A stretch of 64,000 bases of DNA from JAQCEJ01 sp040881995 (GCA_040881995.1 JBBECD010000204.1:1-64000); one strand, 5' to 3'; counted from the stretch's first letter, positions 16,323-25,727 are shown. Translations and numbers: made by a program. Notes: generated by a model not told the origin, from the letters alone.

Positions 16323-17261
16323 ATGACCACCGCTCAATTTTCGTACGAGCACGTTTTGGTCTCGACCGATTTTTCTCCTCACGCCGAGGCGGCGCTCCGG
16401 CAGGCGATCTGGCTGGGCCGGCAATCGCCGCTGCGGATCACACTGGCGCACGCCTACCCCGATCTTCGTCAGGTCGTGCATCACGCTTCGGCGAAGGCGA
16501 AAATCGACCTGCTCTACGGCGAAGGAAAAGCGTTCGACGAAGAGGTCCGCAAGGAATCCGAAACGAAAATGCGGCGCATCGTCGCCGGTGTGAACGCGAA
16601 CGATCTCAACATCGACTATCTGACGCTGCTCGGCGATCCTTCGGTGGAAGTCACTCGTGCCGTGCAGGGAGGGAACGTCGATCTCGTGATGGCCGGCACG
16701 CGCGGGCTGGGGCGGTGGGAGAGATTCTTCGTCGGCAGCACGGCGAAACGGCTGATTCGCAAATGCCCGGCCGACGTCTGGATCGTGAAGGCCGAGCACG
16801 TGGGCGAACCCAAAATCGTGCTCGCCGCGACCGATTTTTCGGAGGCGAGCCGGCGAGCGGTGCTGCGCGCCATGACGATCGCTCAGAGGGCGCACGCCGA
16901 GTTTCATCTGTTGCACGCGATCGATTCGAACGACGTGCCAGACGACGTCGTCGAGCGCATTCCCGAGGGGAGTTCGCTGCGCGAGGAAATCAACGCCGAG
17001 GCGGCGAAACATCTCGACGGCTTCGTCGCATCGCTCCCCGCGGACCTGGGGCCGGTGCAAACCCACCAGACGTACGGCATCCCCTGGATGGAAATCGGCC
17101 GCACGGCGGAACACCTCAAAGCCGACCTGATCGTCATGGGCAGCATCGGCCGCAGCGGCATCACCGGTTTGCTGTTGGGCAACACGGCGGAACGCGTGCT
17201 CGACACCTGCGATTGCAGCATTTTGACGATCAAACCCGAGGGGTTTGTCTCGCCGGTGTGA
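16323..17261 (+). CDS. Tandem universal stress protein (two Usp domains)
   Basis: The 312-residue protein contains two Usp domains (about 8-155 and 160-308). Each starts with the VLVSTDFS / IVLAATDFS strand that carries the ATP-contacting Asp. The first ends with GTRGLGRWERFFVGST, a good match to the G-x2-G-x9-G-(S/T) nucleotide-binding motif. The second has GSIGRSGITGLLLGNT, with Asn in the last position. Tandem Usps usually bind ATP or other nucleotides and act in stress adaptation. It follows two ion pumps and precedes a large sensor kinase, which suggests a common stress response. Confidence 0.92.
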   Translation: MTTAQFSYEHVLVSTDFSPHAEAALRQAIWLGRQSPLRITLAHAYPDLRQVVHHASAKAKIDLLYGEGKAFDEEVRKESETKMRRIVAGVNANDLNIDYLTLLGDPSVEVTRAVQGGNVDLVMAGTRGLGRWERFFVGSTAKRLIRKCPADVWIVKAEHVGEPKIVLAATDFSEASRRAVLRAMTIAQRAHAEFHLLHAIDSNDVPDDVVERIPEGSSLREEINAEAAKHLDGFVASLPADLGPVQTHQTYGIPWMEIGRTAEHLKADLIVMGSIGRSGITGLLLGNTAERVLDTCDCSILTIKPEGFVSPV

Positions 17262-17262
17262 G

Positions 17263-17290
17263 AAACGGGGACCGTCCCGTTTTGAGTCTT
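17263..17290 (+). terminator. Hairpin terminator after the Usp gene
   Basis: aaacggg and cccgttt pair around gaccgt, immediately after the stop at 17261; the following T run is short. The remaining sequence to 17554 shows repeated tcttatt pieces and no gene. Confidence 0.4.
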
Positions 17291-17554
17291 ATTCCCTCTT
17301 AAAGTCTCTTATTCATCCGACGCATCCATAAATGTGAACGCGTCGCCGAAAACCAATATTTTGGGGACGCCGGAAGACAACGAACCTACCAAACCCCGGC
17401 AGTTTCGGTATGATTGGTTCATTGATTTTTCTTGCCGGGCGACCGCGGCGGTCTGACGCGGGACTTGCCCGGGACTTGCTCACGCGGCCGGCGATGATGT
17501 GGAGCGGGTGAAATCGGGTTTCGCACATCAATACACCGCCCAGGTAAAGCGAAT

Positions 17555-20500
17555 ATGTCGAACGGCTCTTCTTCCGTAGCGGTGCGATACGGCGCAGCAA
17601 TACTGGCCATTTCGCTGGCGACGGCGTTGCGTCTGTTGCTCGATCCGTTGCTCGGCAATCTATTTCCCTTTGCCACGCTGTTTTTCGCGATTCTGCTCGT
17701 CGCGTGGCAGGGGGGGTTCGGACCCGCCCTCACGGCCACGCTGAGCGGTGCGTTTCTCGCATCCTTTTTTCTCTTGCCGCCTCGCATGGAGATGGCGATC
17801 GAGGGATTTGCCGATCGGGCCGGGTTTGTGTTGTATCTGCTGGTGGGCATAGGCATTTCCATTCTGGGACGATCGATGCAGAGGGCGCTGCAGCGAGCCG
17901 AGTCCCGGGCGGACGAAGCACTCGAACAGAAGCAACAGTTCGAACACGTGCGCGATCGGCTCCAGCAACAGCGGCAAGAGTTAAAGGTGACGCTCACCAG
18001 CATCGGCGACGCCGTCATCACCACCGATCCGCAGGGGTATGTGACGTTTCTCAACCCCGTGGCACAGGAATTGACCGGCTGGCGGTACGGCGAAGCGGCG
18101 GGGCGTCCCCTCGCCGATATTTTCAAGATCATCAACGAGCAAACGCGCGAGCCGGTCGAAAGCCCGGTCGACAAGGTGTTGCGTCTCGGAGGGATCGTCG
18201 GTTTGGCGAATCACACCATCCTCATTGCGAAAGACGGAACCGAAGTTCACATCGACGACAGCGCCGCCCCGATTCGCGACGAAAAGGAAGATCTGCTCGG
18301 CGTCGTGCTGGTCTTCCGCGACGCGTCGCTGAAACGCTCGCTGGAAATCGAACAACGCCGGCTGGCCGCGATCATGGCCTCCTCGGAGGATGCGATTCTC
18401 GGCCAGACATTTTCCGGGGTTCTCACGCACTGGAATGAGGGCGCCGAGCGGCTGTTCGGCTGGCCGGCCGATGAAGCCGTAGGGCAGTCGATTTTCTCGC
18501 TGGTCGTGCCGCCGGACCGCAAGGAGGAATTGCTCGATATTCTCCAGCGCGTGCAGCGGGGGGAAAGCGTCCAGCCGTTTGAGACGATCCGCTGCCGCAA
18601 GGACGGACGAATCCTGCCGGTTTCGGTCCGCATCTCCCCCATTCGCGATGCGGAGGGCAGAATCGTCGCCGCCTCGGCGATAGACCGCGACATCTCTCGG
18701 CAGCAGGCGTACGAGCGAAGAAGAAACGCCCGGCTTGCCGTCACGCAGACCCTCGCGCGGGAGCAGGACGAGACGCAGGCGATCGACCAGGTGTTGGAAT
18801 CGATCTGCACCGCACTGCAATGGGATGCGGGAACTTTCTGGAAGGTCGAACCGCAAACCGGGACGCTCCGTTGCCGGAATTTTCGGCAATCGTCCCCCCA
18901 AGACCTCGACGAGTTTCGCGACGCCTCGTCCCGTCACGCTTTTGAGCCCGGCGATAGCTTACCGGGGCGGGTCTGGAGATCGGAGCAAGCGGTCTGGATC
19001 GCCGACGTCACCGTCGATCCGCACTTTCAGCGCGTGCAAGAGGCGAAGAAGGCCGGACTGCACGGCGCATTTGCCTGTCCCGTCGCCGTCGGGACGAATT
19101 TTCTCGGCGTGTTCGAATTCTTCAGCCAGGAAATTCAGGCCCCCGATCCCGACCTGCTCGAAATGATGGCGACCATCAGCGGGCAGATCGGGCAATTCTT
19201 CGAACAGCTCGACTCCGAAGCCGCCCTGCGCCGGCAGACCGAACGGCTGAAACTCCTGTGGGAGGCGGCGGCCGTGCTGCTCACGGCTTCCAACCCCGAC
19301 GCCATGATGAAGGCGCTCTTCTCTCAGGTCAGCGATCATCTCGGAGCCGACGCCTATTTCAATTTCGTGGCGGACGAAAACGCGGAAGCGCTGCGACTCG
19401 TCTCGTGCATCGGCATTCCCGAAGAATCGGCCCGCGAAATCGAGCGGCTGGAATTCGGCCGAGCCGTCTGCGGGACCGTCGCGCTCGAACGGCGGCCGAT
19501 CGTCGCCACGCATATCCAACAGTCGGACGACCCGAAGGTGCAACTCGTCAAGAGCTTCGGCATCCGCGCCTACGCCTGCAATCCGTTGATGGCCGACGGC
19601 CAGTTAATCGGCACGTTGTCGTTTGCCAGCCGCACGAAGGACCAGTTCGACGACGGCGAACTTTCGTTCTTCGAGACGTTGTCGCGTTACGTCACGTTCG
19701 CTTATATCCGCCTCCGGCTGCTCGAACGGCTGCAGGATGCCGATCGCCGCAAGGATGACTTTCTCGCGACGTTGGCTCACGAGCTGCGTAATCCGCTGGC
19801 CCCGATCCGCAACGGGCTGCAGGTCATCCGCATGGCGAAAGACGACAAACAAATGGTCGAACAGGCCCGCGGCATGATGGAACGGCAACTCGAGCAGATG
19901 GTGCGTCTGATCGACGACCTGCTCGATATCTCGCGGATCACGCGCAACAAACTCGAGCTCCGCAAAGAAAACGTCGAACTCAAGCAGGTTATCGACAGCG
20001 CCGTCGAAACGTCACAGCATCTGATCGATCAGGGTGAGCACCAGTTGACGGTGTCGCTTCCCCCCGAATCGATTCTCGTCGAGGCCGACCCGACGCGGCT
20101 TTCCCAAATCTTCGCCAACCTGCTGAACAACGCGGCGAAATACACCGAAAACGGCGGCCGCATCCGGCTCACCGTCGAACGGCAGGGAAGCGACGCCATC
20201 ATTTCGGTGCGCGATACCGGCATCGGCATCGCCGCCGAACATCTCCCGAAACTTTTCGAAATGTTCTCGCAGGTCGCCCCGGCGCTGGAGCGGTCGCAAG
20301 GAGGGCTCGGCATCGGTCTGGCACTCGTCCGCGGACTCGTCGACATGCACGGCGGCAGCATCGAGGCCCGCAGCGAAGGGCTCGGCAAGGGAAGCGAGTT
20401 CATCGTGCGGCTGCCCGTTTTAATCGCGCACTCGACGGCTGTAAAACCGCCCGAATCCGCCCCGGACACCGCCGCGGCACAGCCGAAACAGAAAATACTG

Positions 20501-20857
20501 GTCGTCGACGACAACAAGGATGCCGCCAAAATGCTGGCGATGACCTTGCAACTGCTGGGACACGAACTCCACACGGTGCACGACGGTGAAGAAGCGGTAA
20601 ATGCCGCCGCGGCGCTTCGGCCCGACGTCATCTTGCTCGATATCGGTTTGCCCAAGTTGAACGGATACGAGGCCTGCCGCCGCATCCGCCGGCAGCCTGA
20701 TGGTGACAAGATCAACATGATCGCGCTCACCGGCTGGGGGCAGGAAGGGGACAAACAAAAGGCGCTGCAGGCCGGTTTCGATCAACATTGCACCAAGCCG
20801 GTCGATGTATCGAGTTTAATACCGCTGCTGGAACGATCGGAAAGAATCCCCGGTTGA
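17555..20857 (+). CDS. Hybrid sensor histidine kinase/response regulator
   Basis: This 1100-residue protein has, in order: an N-terminal membrane domain of the KdpD/DUF4118 type (about 10-105, four helices), a coiled coil (105-142), two PAS domains (about 142-265 and 268-385), two GAF domains (about 392-550 and 565-720), HisKA with His742 in LATLAHELRNPL, HATPase_c (850-955; NLLNNAAKYT, DTGIGI, GGLGIGLAL) and a C-terminal receiver (979-1095) with phosphoacceptor Asp1029 in VILLDIGLP. No DNA-binding output follows, so signals must pass to another regulator. It lies downstream of the ATPase-Usp genes on the same strand; control of that locus is plausible but not shown. Confidence 0.95.
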   Translation: MSNGSSSVAVRYGAAILAISLATALRLLLDPLLGNLFPFATLFFAILLVAWQGGFGPALTATLSGAFLASFFLLPPRMEMAIEGFADRAGFVLYLLVGIGISILGRSMQRALQRAESRADEALEQKQQFEHVRDRLQQQRQELKVTLTSIGDAVITTDPQGYVTFLNPVAQELTGWRYGEAAGRPLADIFKIINEQTREPVESPVDKVLRLGGIVGLANHTILIAKDGTEVHIDDSAAPIRDEKEDLLGVVLVFRDASLKRSLEIEQRRLAAIMASSEDAILGQTFSGVLTHWNEGAERLFGWPADEAVGQSIFSLVVPPDRKEELLDILQRVQRGESVQPFETIRCRKDGRILPVSVRISPIRDAEGRIVAASAIDRDISRQQAYERRRNARLAVTQTLAREQDETQAIDQVLESICTALQWDAGTFWKVEPQTGTLRCRNFRQSSPQDLDEFRDASSRHAFEPGDSLPGRVWRSEQAVWIADVTVDPHFQRVQEAKKAGLHGAFACPVAVGTNFLGVFEFFSQEIQAPDPDLLEMMATISGQIGQFFEQLDSEAALRRQTERLKLLWEAAAVLLTASNPDAMMKALFSQVSDHLGADAYFNFVADENAEALRLVSCIGIPEESAREIERLEFGRAVCGTVALERRPIVATHIQQSDDPKVQLVKSFGIRAYACNPLMADGQLIGTLSFASRTKDQFDDGELSFFETLSRYVTFAYIRLRLLERLQDADRRKDDFLATLAHELRNPLAPIRNGLQVIRMAKDDKQMVEQARGMMERQLEQMVRLIDDLLDISRITRNKLELRKENVELKQVIDSAVETSQHLIDQGEHQLTVSLPPESILVEADPTRLSQIFANLLNNAAKYTENGGRIRLTVERQGSDAIISVRDTGIGIAAEHLPKLFEMFSQVAPALERSQGGLGIGLALVRGLVDMHGGSIEARSEGLGKGSEFIVRLPVLIAHSTAVKPPESAPDTAAAQPKQKILVVDDNKDAAKMLAMTLQLLGHELHTVHDGEEAVNAAAALRPDVILLDIGLPKLNGYEACRRIRRQPDGDKINMIALTGWGQEGDKQKALQAGFDQHCTKPVDVSSLIPLLERSERIPG

Positions 20858-21024
20858 CCCGCTTCGCGGCCGGTTCCCCAAAAGTTGAACCAACGTCGTC
20901 CCCGCGTCGATACTAAAAAAATCGATGGCTGGCGTTTTGGCCAAAATCACCAAAAACGCCCAAGACGTGAAATCGCCCTCCGCGGCATTTGTCGAGCGAA
21001 TCTTCCCGGCGGCGAGCTTACCAT

Positions 21025-21054
21025 TTGCTTTTTAAGATCGAAGCTGCATATACT
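21025..21054 (+). promoter_or_regulatory. Probable promoter of the cold-shock gene
   Basis: TTGCTT, an 18-bp spacer and TATACT (21049-21054) form a plausible sigma-70 promoter; the leader before the ATG at 21137 would be about 75 nt. Confidence 0.45.
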
Positions 21055-21136
21055 ACGGTCACACAAAGGACGATGAGCGGTAACAAGTCGTTGCTGGTTC
21101 CACGTTCTTAACACAATCCTGGTAGGAAGCACGCAG

Positions 21137-21334
21137 ATGGCCGAAGGTACGATCAAAAAGTTGACAGACAGAGGTTTTGGATTCATCAGCACGGATGGCG
21201 GAACAGATTTGTTCTTTCACTCAAAAAATGTGCAGGGCGCCAGCTTCGAGCAATTGCACGAAGGGCAACGCGTGACGTATTCCGAAGGTCGCGGACCTAA
21301 GGGGCCGTGCGCCGAAAACGTAACGCCGGCCTAA
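21137..21334 (+). CDS. Cold-shock domain protein
   Basis: The 65-residue protein is a single cold-shock domain: GTIKKLTDRGFGFIST carries RNP1 (GFGFI), and DLFFHSKNV carries RNP2. It should bind single-stranded RNA or DNA and act as an RNA chaperone. The ATG is preceded by taggaag. The linker after RNP2 (GASFEQLHEGQRVTY) is normal. It is monocistronic, with a strong hairpin 75 bases downstream. Confidence 0.95.
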   Translation: MAEGTIKKLTDRGFGFISTDGGTDLFFHSKNVQGASFEQLHEGQRVTYSEGRGPKGPCAENVTPA

Positions 21335-21408
21335 TTTCGCCGTCGCTTCGAAACTCAACGGGACATCTCGGTTTTGCCCGCATTGCATCATTTGATGACG
21401 CAATATGA

Positions 21409-21481
21409 GGGGATTATCGAATCCTCGAAATGGCTCGACGCAGTAGGTTTGCTGCGCTCGAGCCATTTCGTTTCAATCCCC
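21409..21481. repeat. Long imperfect hairpin downstream of the cold-shock gene
   Basis: An outer stem ggggatt/aatcccc (21409-21415 and 21475-21481) encloses a strong stem cgaaatggctcg...cgcag pairing with ctgcg...cgagccatttcg (21426-21470). No poly-T follows, so it is either a terminator that works without one, a small RNA or a repeat element. Confidence 0.6.
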
Positions 21482-21653
21482 GCGTTCGAGACGATCGTCT
21501 CCATTCGGACGGACAGCCTCGAGCGGCGGGGTTTATCCCCGCCGTTCTGTCAGAAGGACAAGCCCGGCGGGTGTCACTGGCGGCGATTATAACTCTTCCG
21601 ATTGCAATAAAACGTCTATCCCTATCAACCTCACATCACGCTAACAAACTCTT

Positions 21654-21966
21654 CGGGTGCCACTGGCTCGGCCAGTGTGCCTTTGTTTTTTGCCTTTCAA
21701 TCCAAGAACTCGGGCGGTATCCCGTGCACGAACGGCTGATTCGGGAGCTGCTGCAATATGCCGGCTGAACCGGGTTCGCCAATCGTCGTTGGTCAATAAA
21801 GGCCGTCGGCGGTAGCATGAGAACGTGAATTCATGAGCCTGCCCCGGTTCGTGCACGTGCTTGACGAGCTCTCGGTGAACCACGACGATCTCCACGATAC
21901 GCAGTTGGCATGTCTCTCGTGAAATGAGAATACCAAAGGCACACTGGCCGGAGCCAGTGGCACCCG
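21654..21966. repeat. 31-bp inverted repeats bounding a 250-bp gene-free unit
   Basis: The left arm starts cgggtgccactggctcggcc (21654-21684). The right arm (21935-21966) is its reverse complement with one inserted G. Each arm is itself palindromic. The 250 bp between them have no gene I can recognise. The whole gap 21335-22201 contains this unit and the hairpin at 21409, with otherwise unremarkable sequence. Confidence 0.7.
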
Positions 21967-22201
21967 AAAAGTCTGATAGCATGTTGTGCGGTTGAGAGGA
22001 ATCGACGCCGATTTGCACCCGGAAAACCCGGCTGACCAGTGGCACCTGGCGTGGAGCCCTGATCTACGATGCCCTCTACGCCAAGCTCGCCAGGGAGATG
22101 CGACTCAACCGAAATTTGAATCAGGGAAATTAACAGCGATCTCATGGATCATGGAGTAGGAACCGACGAGGAATACCAGTCCGCACACAAGGAGTTTGAT
22201 T

Positions 22202-23329
22202 ATGACAAGTCGGAATAGACCATTATCGATGACGTGGGCCGGAGTAACGTTATGGGCGCTCTTGGTTACCGCAACAGTTCAGGCCGATGAAGGGACGTTC
22301 GAGGAGACCGATGTCGGCGAATTACGGACAAAGACAGACGCCGTGACGTCCGTTGACGACGTGCAAGTCGCCGCGAAAATCAAGGCCCTATCCGATTCAC
22401 CAACGCGGGTCGTTGTGGTCAACACGGGAGACGCCTCGGTGTCGCTTGTTGATCTGACCACGATGTCGGAAGTATCGCGCCATAAAGTCGGCTCGAAGCC
22501 GTACGGAATCGCCGTCATGCAGGATGGAAAGAGTGTGGCCGTGGGTGTGGAAGACGAAGAGTGCGTCAAATTCTTCTCGCTCCCCGGTTTTGAACTGCAA
22601 TCCAAAATTCCGATCGGCAAGATGCACAACGACCACATCATCCTTTCCACGGACGGTCGCGAACTCTACGTGGCGAATTTTTACAGCGACGACGTGTTGG
22701 TCATCGATGTGGCGGCTCGCAAGGAAGCCGCTCGCATCACCGGATGCAGCGCACCACACGTGGTGAAGTACGGACCGCTCCGCAAGCGAGCTTTTGTCAC
22801 CTGTAAGAAGATCACGGGCATCGCCATCATCGACCCGGCTGACAAGAAATTGCTGAAGTTTCATCAACTCAACGTCAACCCTCGCAGCCTGACGTTTTCG
22901 CCGGACGAGTCGAAAGTCTATTTCGGCTCGTTCTGGGTCAATGGCTTCTTCGAGATGGAGACCGAATCGGGCAAAGTGACGCGGCTGCTGGCGTTCGATC
23001 CCCCCGCCGACAATGGCGCCGATCAGGAAGTCACCTATCACGGCGTGGAAGCGGTCGGCAATAACATCGTGCTGGCGGCAAACGAAGGGCGTTCCTACGT
23101 CGACGCCGTGGATGTCAGAAGCGGTAAACTCCTCGATCGGCTGACCGTTTCCAAGCCGTGCTGCGTCGAACGCATTCCCGGCTCTGCCGAGGGACCGACG
23201 CGGGTGCTGGTGAGCAATCTTGGAGACGGCACGCTGGATCTCGTCGAAGTGGCGGGTGATGGCACGCTGCAATCGTTAGGGAAGGCTCCAGTCGGCGCGG
23301 CCCCGAAGCGAGTCGCATTTCTGCCATAG
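22202..23329 (+). CDS. Secreted YncE-like beta-propeller protein
   Basis: Beginning at ATG 22202 (ggag upstream), the 375-residue product has a signal peptide (to about residue 29, VQADE) and a seven-bladed YVTN/YncE-type propeller. Blades are visible as VVVVNTGDASVSLVDLTT, IGKMHNDHIILSTDGRELYV and VNPRSLTFSPDESKVYFGS. Such proteins bind ligands or partners in the periplasm; none is obvious. CCVE near residue 315 has two adjacent cysteines. It is followed 38 bases later by a Tat-exported superoxide dismutase, so the two are probably one transcript. Confidence 0.87.
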   Translation: MTSRNRPLSMTWAGVTLWALLVTATVQADEGTFEETDVGELRTKTDAVTSVDDVQVAAKIKALSDSPTRVVVVNTGDASVSLVDLTTMSEVSRHKVGSKPYGIAVMQDGKSVAVGVEDEECVKFFSLPGFELQSKIPIGKMHNDHIILSTDGRELYVANFYSDDVLVIDVAARKEAARITGCSAPHVVKYGPLRKRAFVTCKKITGIAIIDPADKKLLKFHQLNVNPRSLTFSPDESKVYFGSFWVNGFFEMETESGKVTRLLAFDPPADNGADQEVTYHGVEAVGNNIVLAANEGRSYVDAVDVRSGKLLDRLTVSKPCCVERIPGSAEGPTRVLVSNLGDGTLDLVEVAGDGTLQSLGKAPVGAAPKRVAFLP

Positions 23330-23367
23330 TTCGAACAATCATTGTCAACTCAAACGCAGGAGACATC

Positions 23368-24090
23368 ATGAGCGATCTCAATCGACGTAATTTTCTCTTC
23401 GTCTCGTCCGGAGCGGCCATCGGCACGTTTGCCGTACCGGGTTTGACTGAAGCCGCGGAGGATTCCGAGGAAAAACTCAATTTTTCCGCCAGCGGTTTGG
23501 TGACGGGAATTCCCAAGCCCTTGAAACACAAATCGATTCCCGGTTTCCTGAGCGCGGAGCAGATCGCCCCGCATCACACCGCTCATTATGCAGGAGCGCT
23601 CAGAGGCTACGCCGGAGCCGACGCCCGATTGGAAGAAAGCATTGTTTCCGGCACGGCCGTTGATGCCGCTGCGTTCGGGGCGCTCAAACGCACGATCAAC
23701 AGTCGGGGCAATAGCGTCGTGTTGCATGAATTGTACTTCGATGGACTTGCACCGCAAGCAGCCGATCCGACGGCCGCCATTCGAAAAGCGATCGAACACC
23801 GCTTCGGCACGCTGGAGAAATGGACCGCCGATTTCATCGCGAGCGCGAAGGACGCCGCCGGCTGGGCGATGCTCGTCAGGCATCCGGTCAACGGTAAACT
23901 CTATAACGTCGTCAGCGATGAGCACGCGATGGGATTGCTCTGGATGGCCGTGCCGCTCATTGTCATCGACACTTACGAACATGCTTTTTACATTGATTAT
24001 CAGAATCGCAAGGCGGAATACGTCGAGAAATTCATGGAGCATATCGACTGGCAAGAAGCCAATGCTCGATTCCGTTGGTCATCCTCATGA
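23368..24090 (+). CDS. Exported Fe/Mn superoxide dismutase
   Basis: The 240-residue protein has a twin-arginine signal (NRRNFLFVSSGAAIGTF) and the Fe/Mn-SOD fold. Metal ligands are visible: His69 in PHHTAHY, His in NSVVLHELYFDG, and Asp and His in DTYEHAFYIDY. In that last motif the usual Trp is Tyr. Export by Tat means the enzyme folds with its metal in the cytoplasm and protects the periplasm or paryphoplasm from superoxide. Most bacterial Fe/Mn enzymes are cytoplasmic, so this is unusual. It follows a secreted beta-propeller gene by 38 bases. Confidence 0.92.
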   Translation: MSDLNRRNFLFVSSGAAIGTFAVPGLTEAAEDSEEKLNFSASGLVTGIPKPLKHKSIPGFLSAEQIAPHHTAHYAGALRGYAGADARLEESIVSGTAVDAAAFGALKRTINSRGNSVVLHELYFDGLAPQAADPTAAIRKAIEHRFGTLEKWTADFIASAKDAAGWAMLVRHPVNGKLYNVVSDEHAMGLLWMAVPLIVIDTYEHAFYIDYQNRKAEYVEKFMEHIDWQEANARFRWSSS

Positions 24091-24140
24091 GTACGATGAC
24101 GCCGGGTGCCAATGCTGACAGATTTGGGTCAGAAGTGCTT

Positions 24141-24182
24141 CGCTGCGCAACCCACACGCAGTGGCGTGTGGGTTGCGCAGCG
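24141..24182. terminator. Perfect 19-bp hairpin after the SOD gene
   Basis: cgctgcgcaacccacacgc pairs perfectly with gcgtgtgggttgcgcagcg around a 4-base loop. It lies 50 bases after the SOD stop. No T run follows; it may terminate transcription or be one of the dispersed palindromes. Confidence 0.5.
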
Positions 24183-24403
24183 ACGAGAAGCCGTTGTTGA
24201 CAGCTCGATGATAGCACAAGCACCTCGGTATTATTATTCGATCGACTCGATCGGCACACCCACCGTTCGTCTGATTGAACATCAATCATTGATCGTGACC
24301 CCTCATAACATGCTTCTTGTGCCAATGGCACCCACACGCAGGAGCGTGTGGGCCACCCCGTGTTGAGCGCAGCGAAACCACCGGAACGGTCAATCTGTGC
24401 GGT

Positions 24404-24605
24404 GCCGACCCCGGCGGGGTCTCAGCCCCCTAACCTCACGCTTCGGAATGTGCGATGCGGATTTCCGGATGCGATCTCCCGTCAGAGGATTCACCAATTC
24501 GTCGCGACGCGGCGGCTTGATCGAGCGACCGGCTGCGACCCCGCCGGGGTCGGTGATATATAATGTCGCGGATCCGGTGGTTTCGCTTTCGCTCAACCAC
24601 CGGAT
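24404..24605. repeat. Nested inverted repeats
   Basis: gaccccggcggggtc near 24409 faces gaccccgccggggtc near 24537, and atccggtggtttcgc (24573) faces gctcaaccaccggat (24590). Short frames across this stretch are open only because of the repeats. Confidence 0.5.
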
Positions 24606-24998
24606 CATGGCTGTGACCTCTGCGAGGTCGAAGGTGACGGGCGAGGTCGATACGCCGCTTCGTTACGCATTTGCGGGGAATGCATCACTGCGGTATCCAT
24701 ATTGTTTTTCGGACGCGGCATCGATTCTATTCCCAAACAACACTCCCCTTCCGAAACAGCGCTCTTTCCAAACACGGCTCCCATTCCCCAACATCGATCC
24801 CACAATAATGCGAAGCATCAACTCCTCTATAGGCGCATTGTTGCGCGAAGCGGGTCGGCGGCTGGCCGAGGTCATCGCCGGGCCTCTTCACGGACCACTG
24901 ACGACGGACCACTGACCCCGAACCCCGAACCCCGAAAACATCCGCGCCTGAGTAGTCACCCCAAAATGTTGTTTGCAATGGTGCGCAGATACGCACGA

Positions 24999-25075
24999 AG
25001 TCCTGCTTTTGCGCTCGCGAGTGGCGCTTTTGAGCGCGCGAGTGATGCTTTTAAACGCGCAAGACGCGCGCGAAA
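24999..25075. repeat. 21-bp phased repeat cluster, reverse orientation
   Basis: gctttt begins at 25005, 25026 and 25047, exactly 21 bp apart, each followed by a gcgc-cgcgagtg-like stretch. The unit gcttttgcgctcgcgagtgg resembles the reverse complement of the unit at 339-505 (gctttcgcgctgcgagtgac). It is the same repeat family, 0.5 kb from parS. Confidence 0.65.
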
Positions 25076-25586
25076 TGCATTTCAAACAGCTTTTTGCGGC
25101 GATGTTTTCTATCCCATTCTTCTCTTTCTTCCCATGTTCCGGTCTCATTTGTTCGGGAATCGTCGTGTTTGCCATCGGTGAGTGATTTGGGGCTACCTGG
25201 TTCACCCCAGCTACCTGGCTTGATGCCCTGGGAGGCACTTCCTCGACAAAAGTGGCCGGTTTACATGCACGCGATGACATGCGTGCGCAGCGCGCATTGG
25301 CGCGCATCGGCGAAGGATTCGTAAGGGCTGACGCTGTCATGAGTTCGATTTCGGACACGATGTCGATTGCGGCTCGATTTTTTGCGCTGAAGTGCGCGCA
25401 AAAGCGTCGATTTTCATCGTTTTTGGTGGTTTTTTGGTGCTTTTGCGTCCAAAATGCACGCCAAAATGCGCCCTCATTCGGCTTTCGGGCTCTTTTTCCC
25501 AGAGGGAGAAGGAGTTATGACGCGCGCTGAAGTGCGCATTTCGCTGCATTTTTGGTCGATTTTCGTGGTGCGATTTTCAGACTCCT

Positions 25587-25602
25587 TGTTTCACGTGAAA
25601 CG
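25587..25602. promoter_or_regulatory. parS site 1 (ParB/Spo0J binding)
   Basis: TGTTTCACGTGAAACG matches the bacterial chromosomal parS consensus TGTTTCACGTGAAACA at 15 of 16 positions. ParB binds and spreads from such sites to segregate the chromosome; they cluster near the replication origin. Confidence 0.88.
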
Positions 25603-25629
25603 GGGGGCGGTTGTTGGGGGATGGCGGGC

Positions 25630-25645
25630 GGTTTCACGTGAAATG
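25630..25645. promoter_or_regulatory. parS site 2 (degenerate)
   Basis: GGTTTCACGTGAAATG keeps the full inner TTTCACGTGAAA and matches the consensus at 13 of 16 positions. Its centre is 43 bp from that of site 1, about four helical turns. Confidence 0.75.
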
Positions 25646-25727
25646 AAGCGCTCCGCGATGCGTCGCGGCTAACCTCAGGGAGCTTACGCTCCCCGCTCGC
25701 TGGTCCCCGCACCCCGCACAGGCCGAT

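Larger units (their letters stand above)
24091..25727. other. 1.6-kb gene-free region with parS sites
   Basis: No coding sequence is supportable here. The left part holds hairpins (24141, 24404-24605), the middle a 21-bp phased repeat cluster (24999-25075) and GCGC-rich low-complexity sequence (25250-25560), and the right end two parS-type palindromes (25587 and 25630). It reads as a structural or partitioning locus, not as decayed genes. Confidence 0.55.

Noticed and set aside
24348..24915. Short overlapping frames between the SOD gene and parS
   Set aside because: All run through inverted repeats, lack ribosome-binding sites and change composition along their length.
24091..25727. A complete replication origin (oriC)
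   Set aside because: parS sites are present, but I see no cluster of DnaA boxes and no dnaA or dnaN gene, so calling an origin is not justified.
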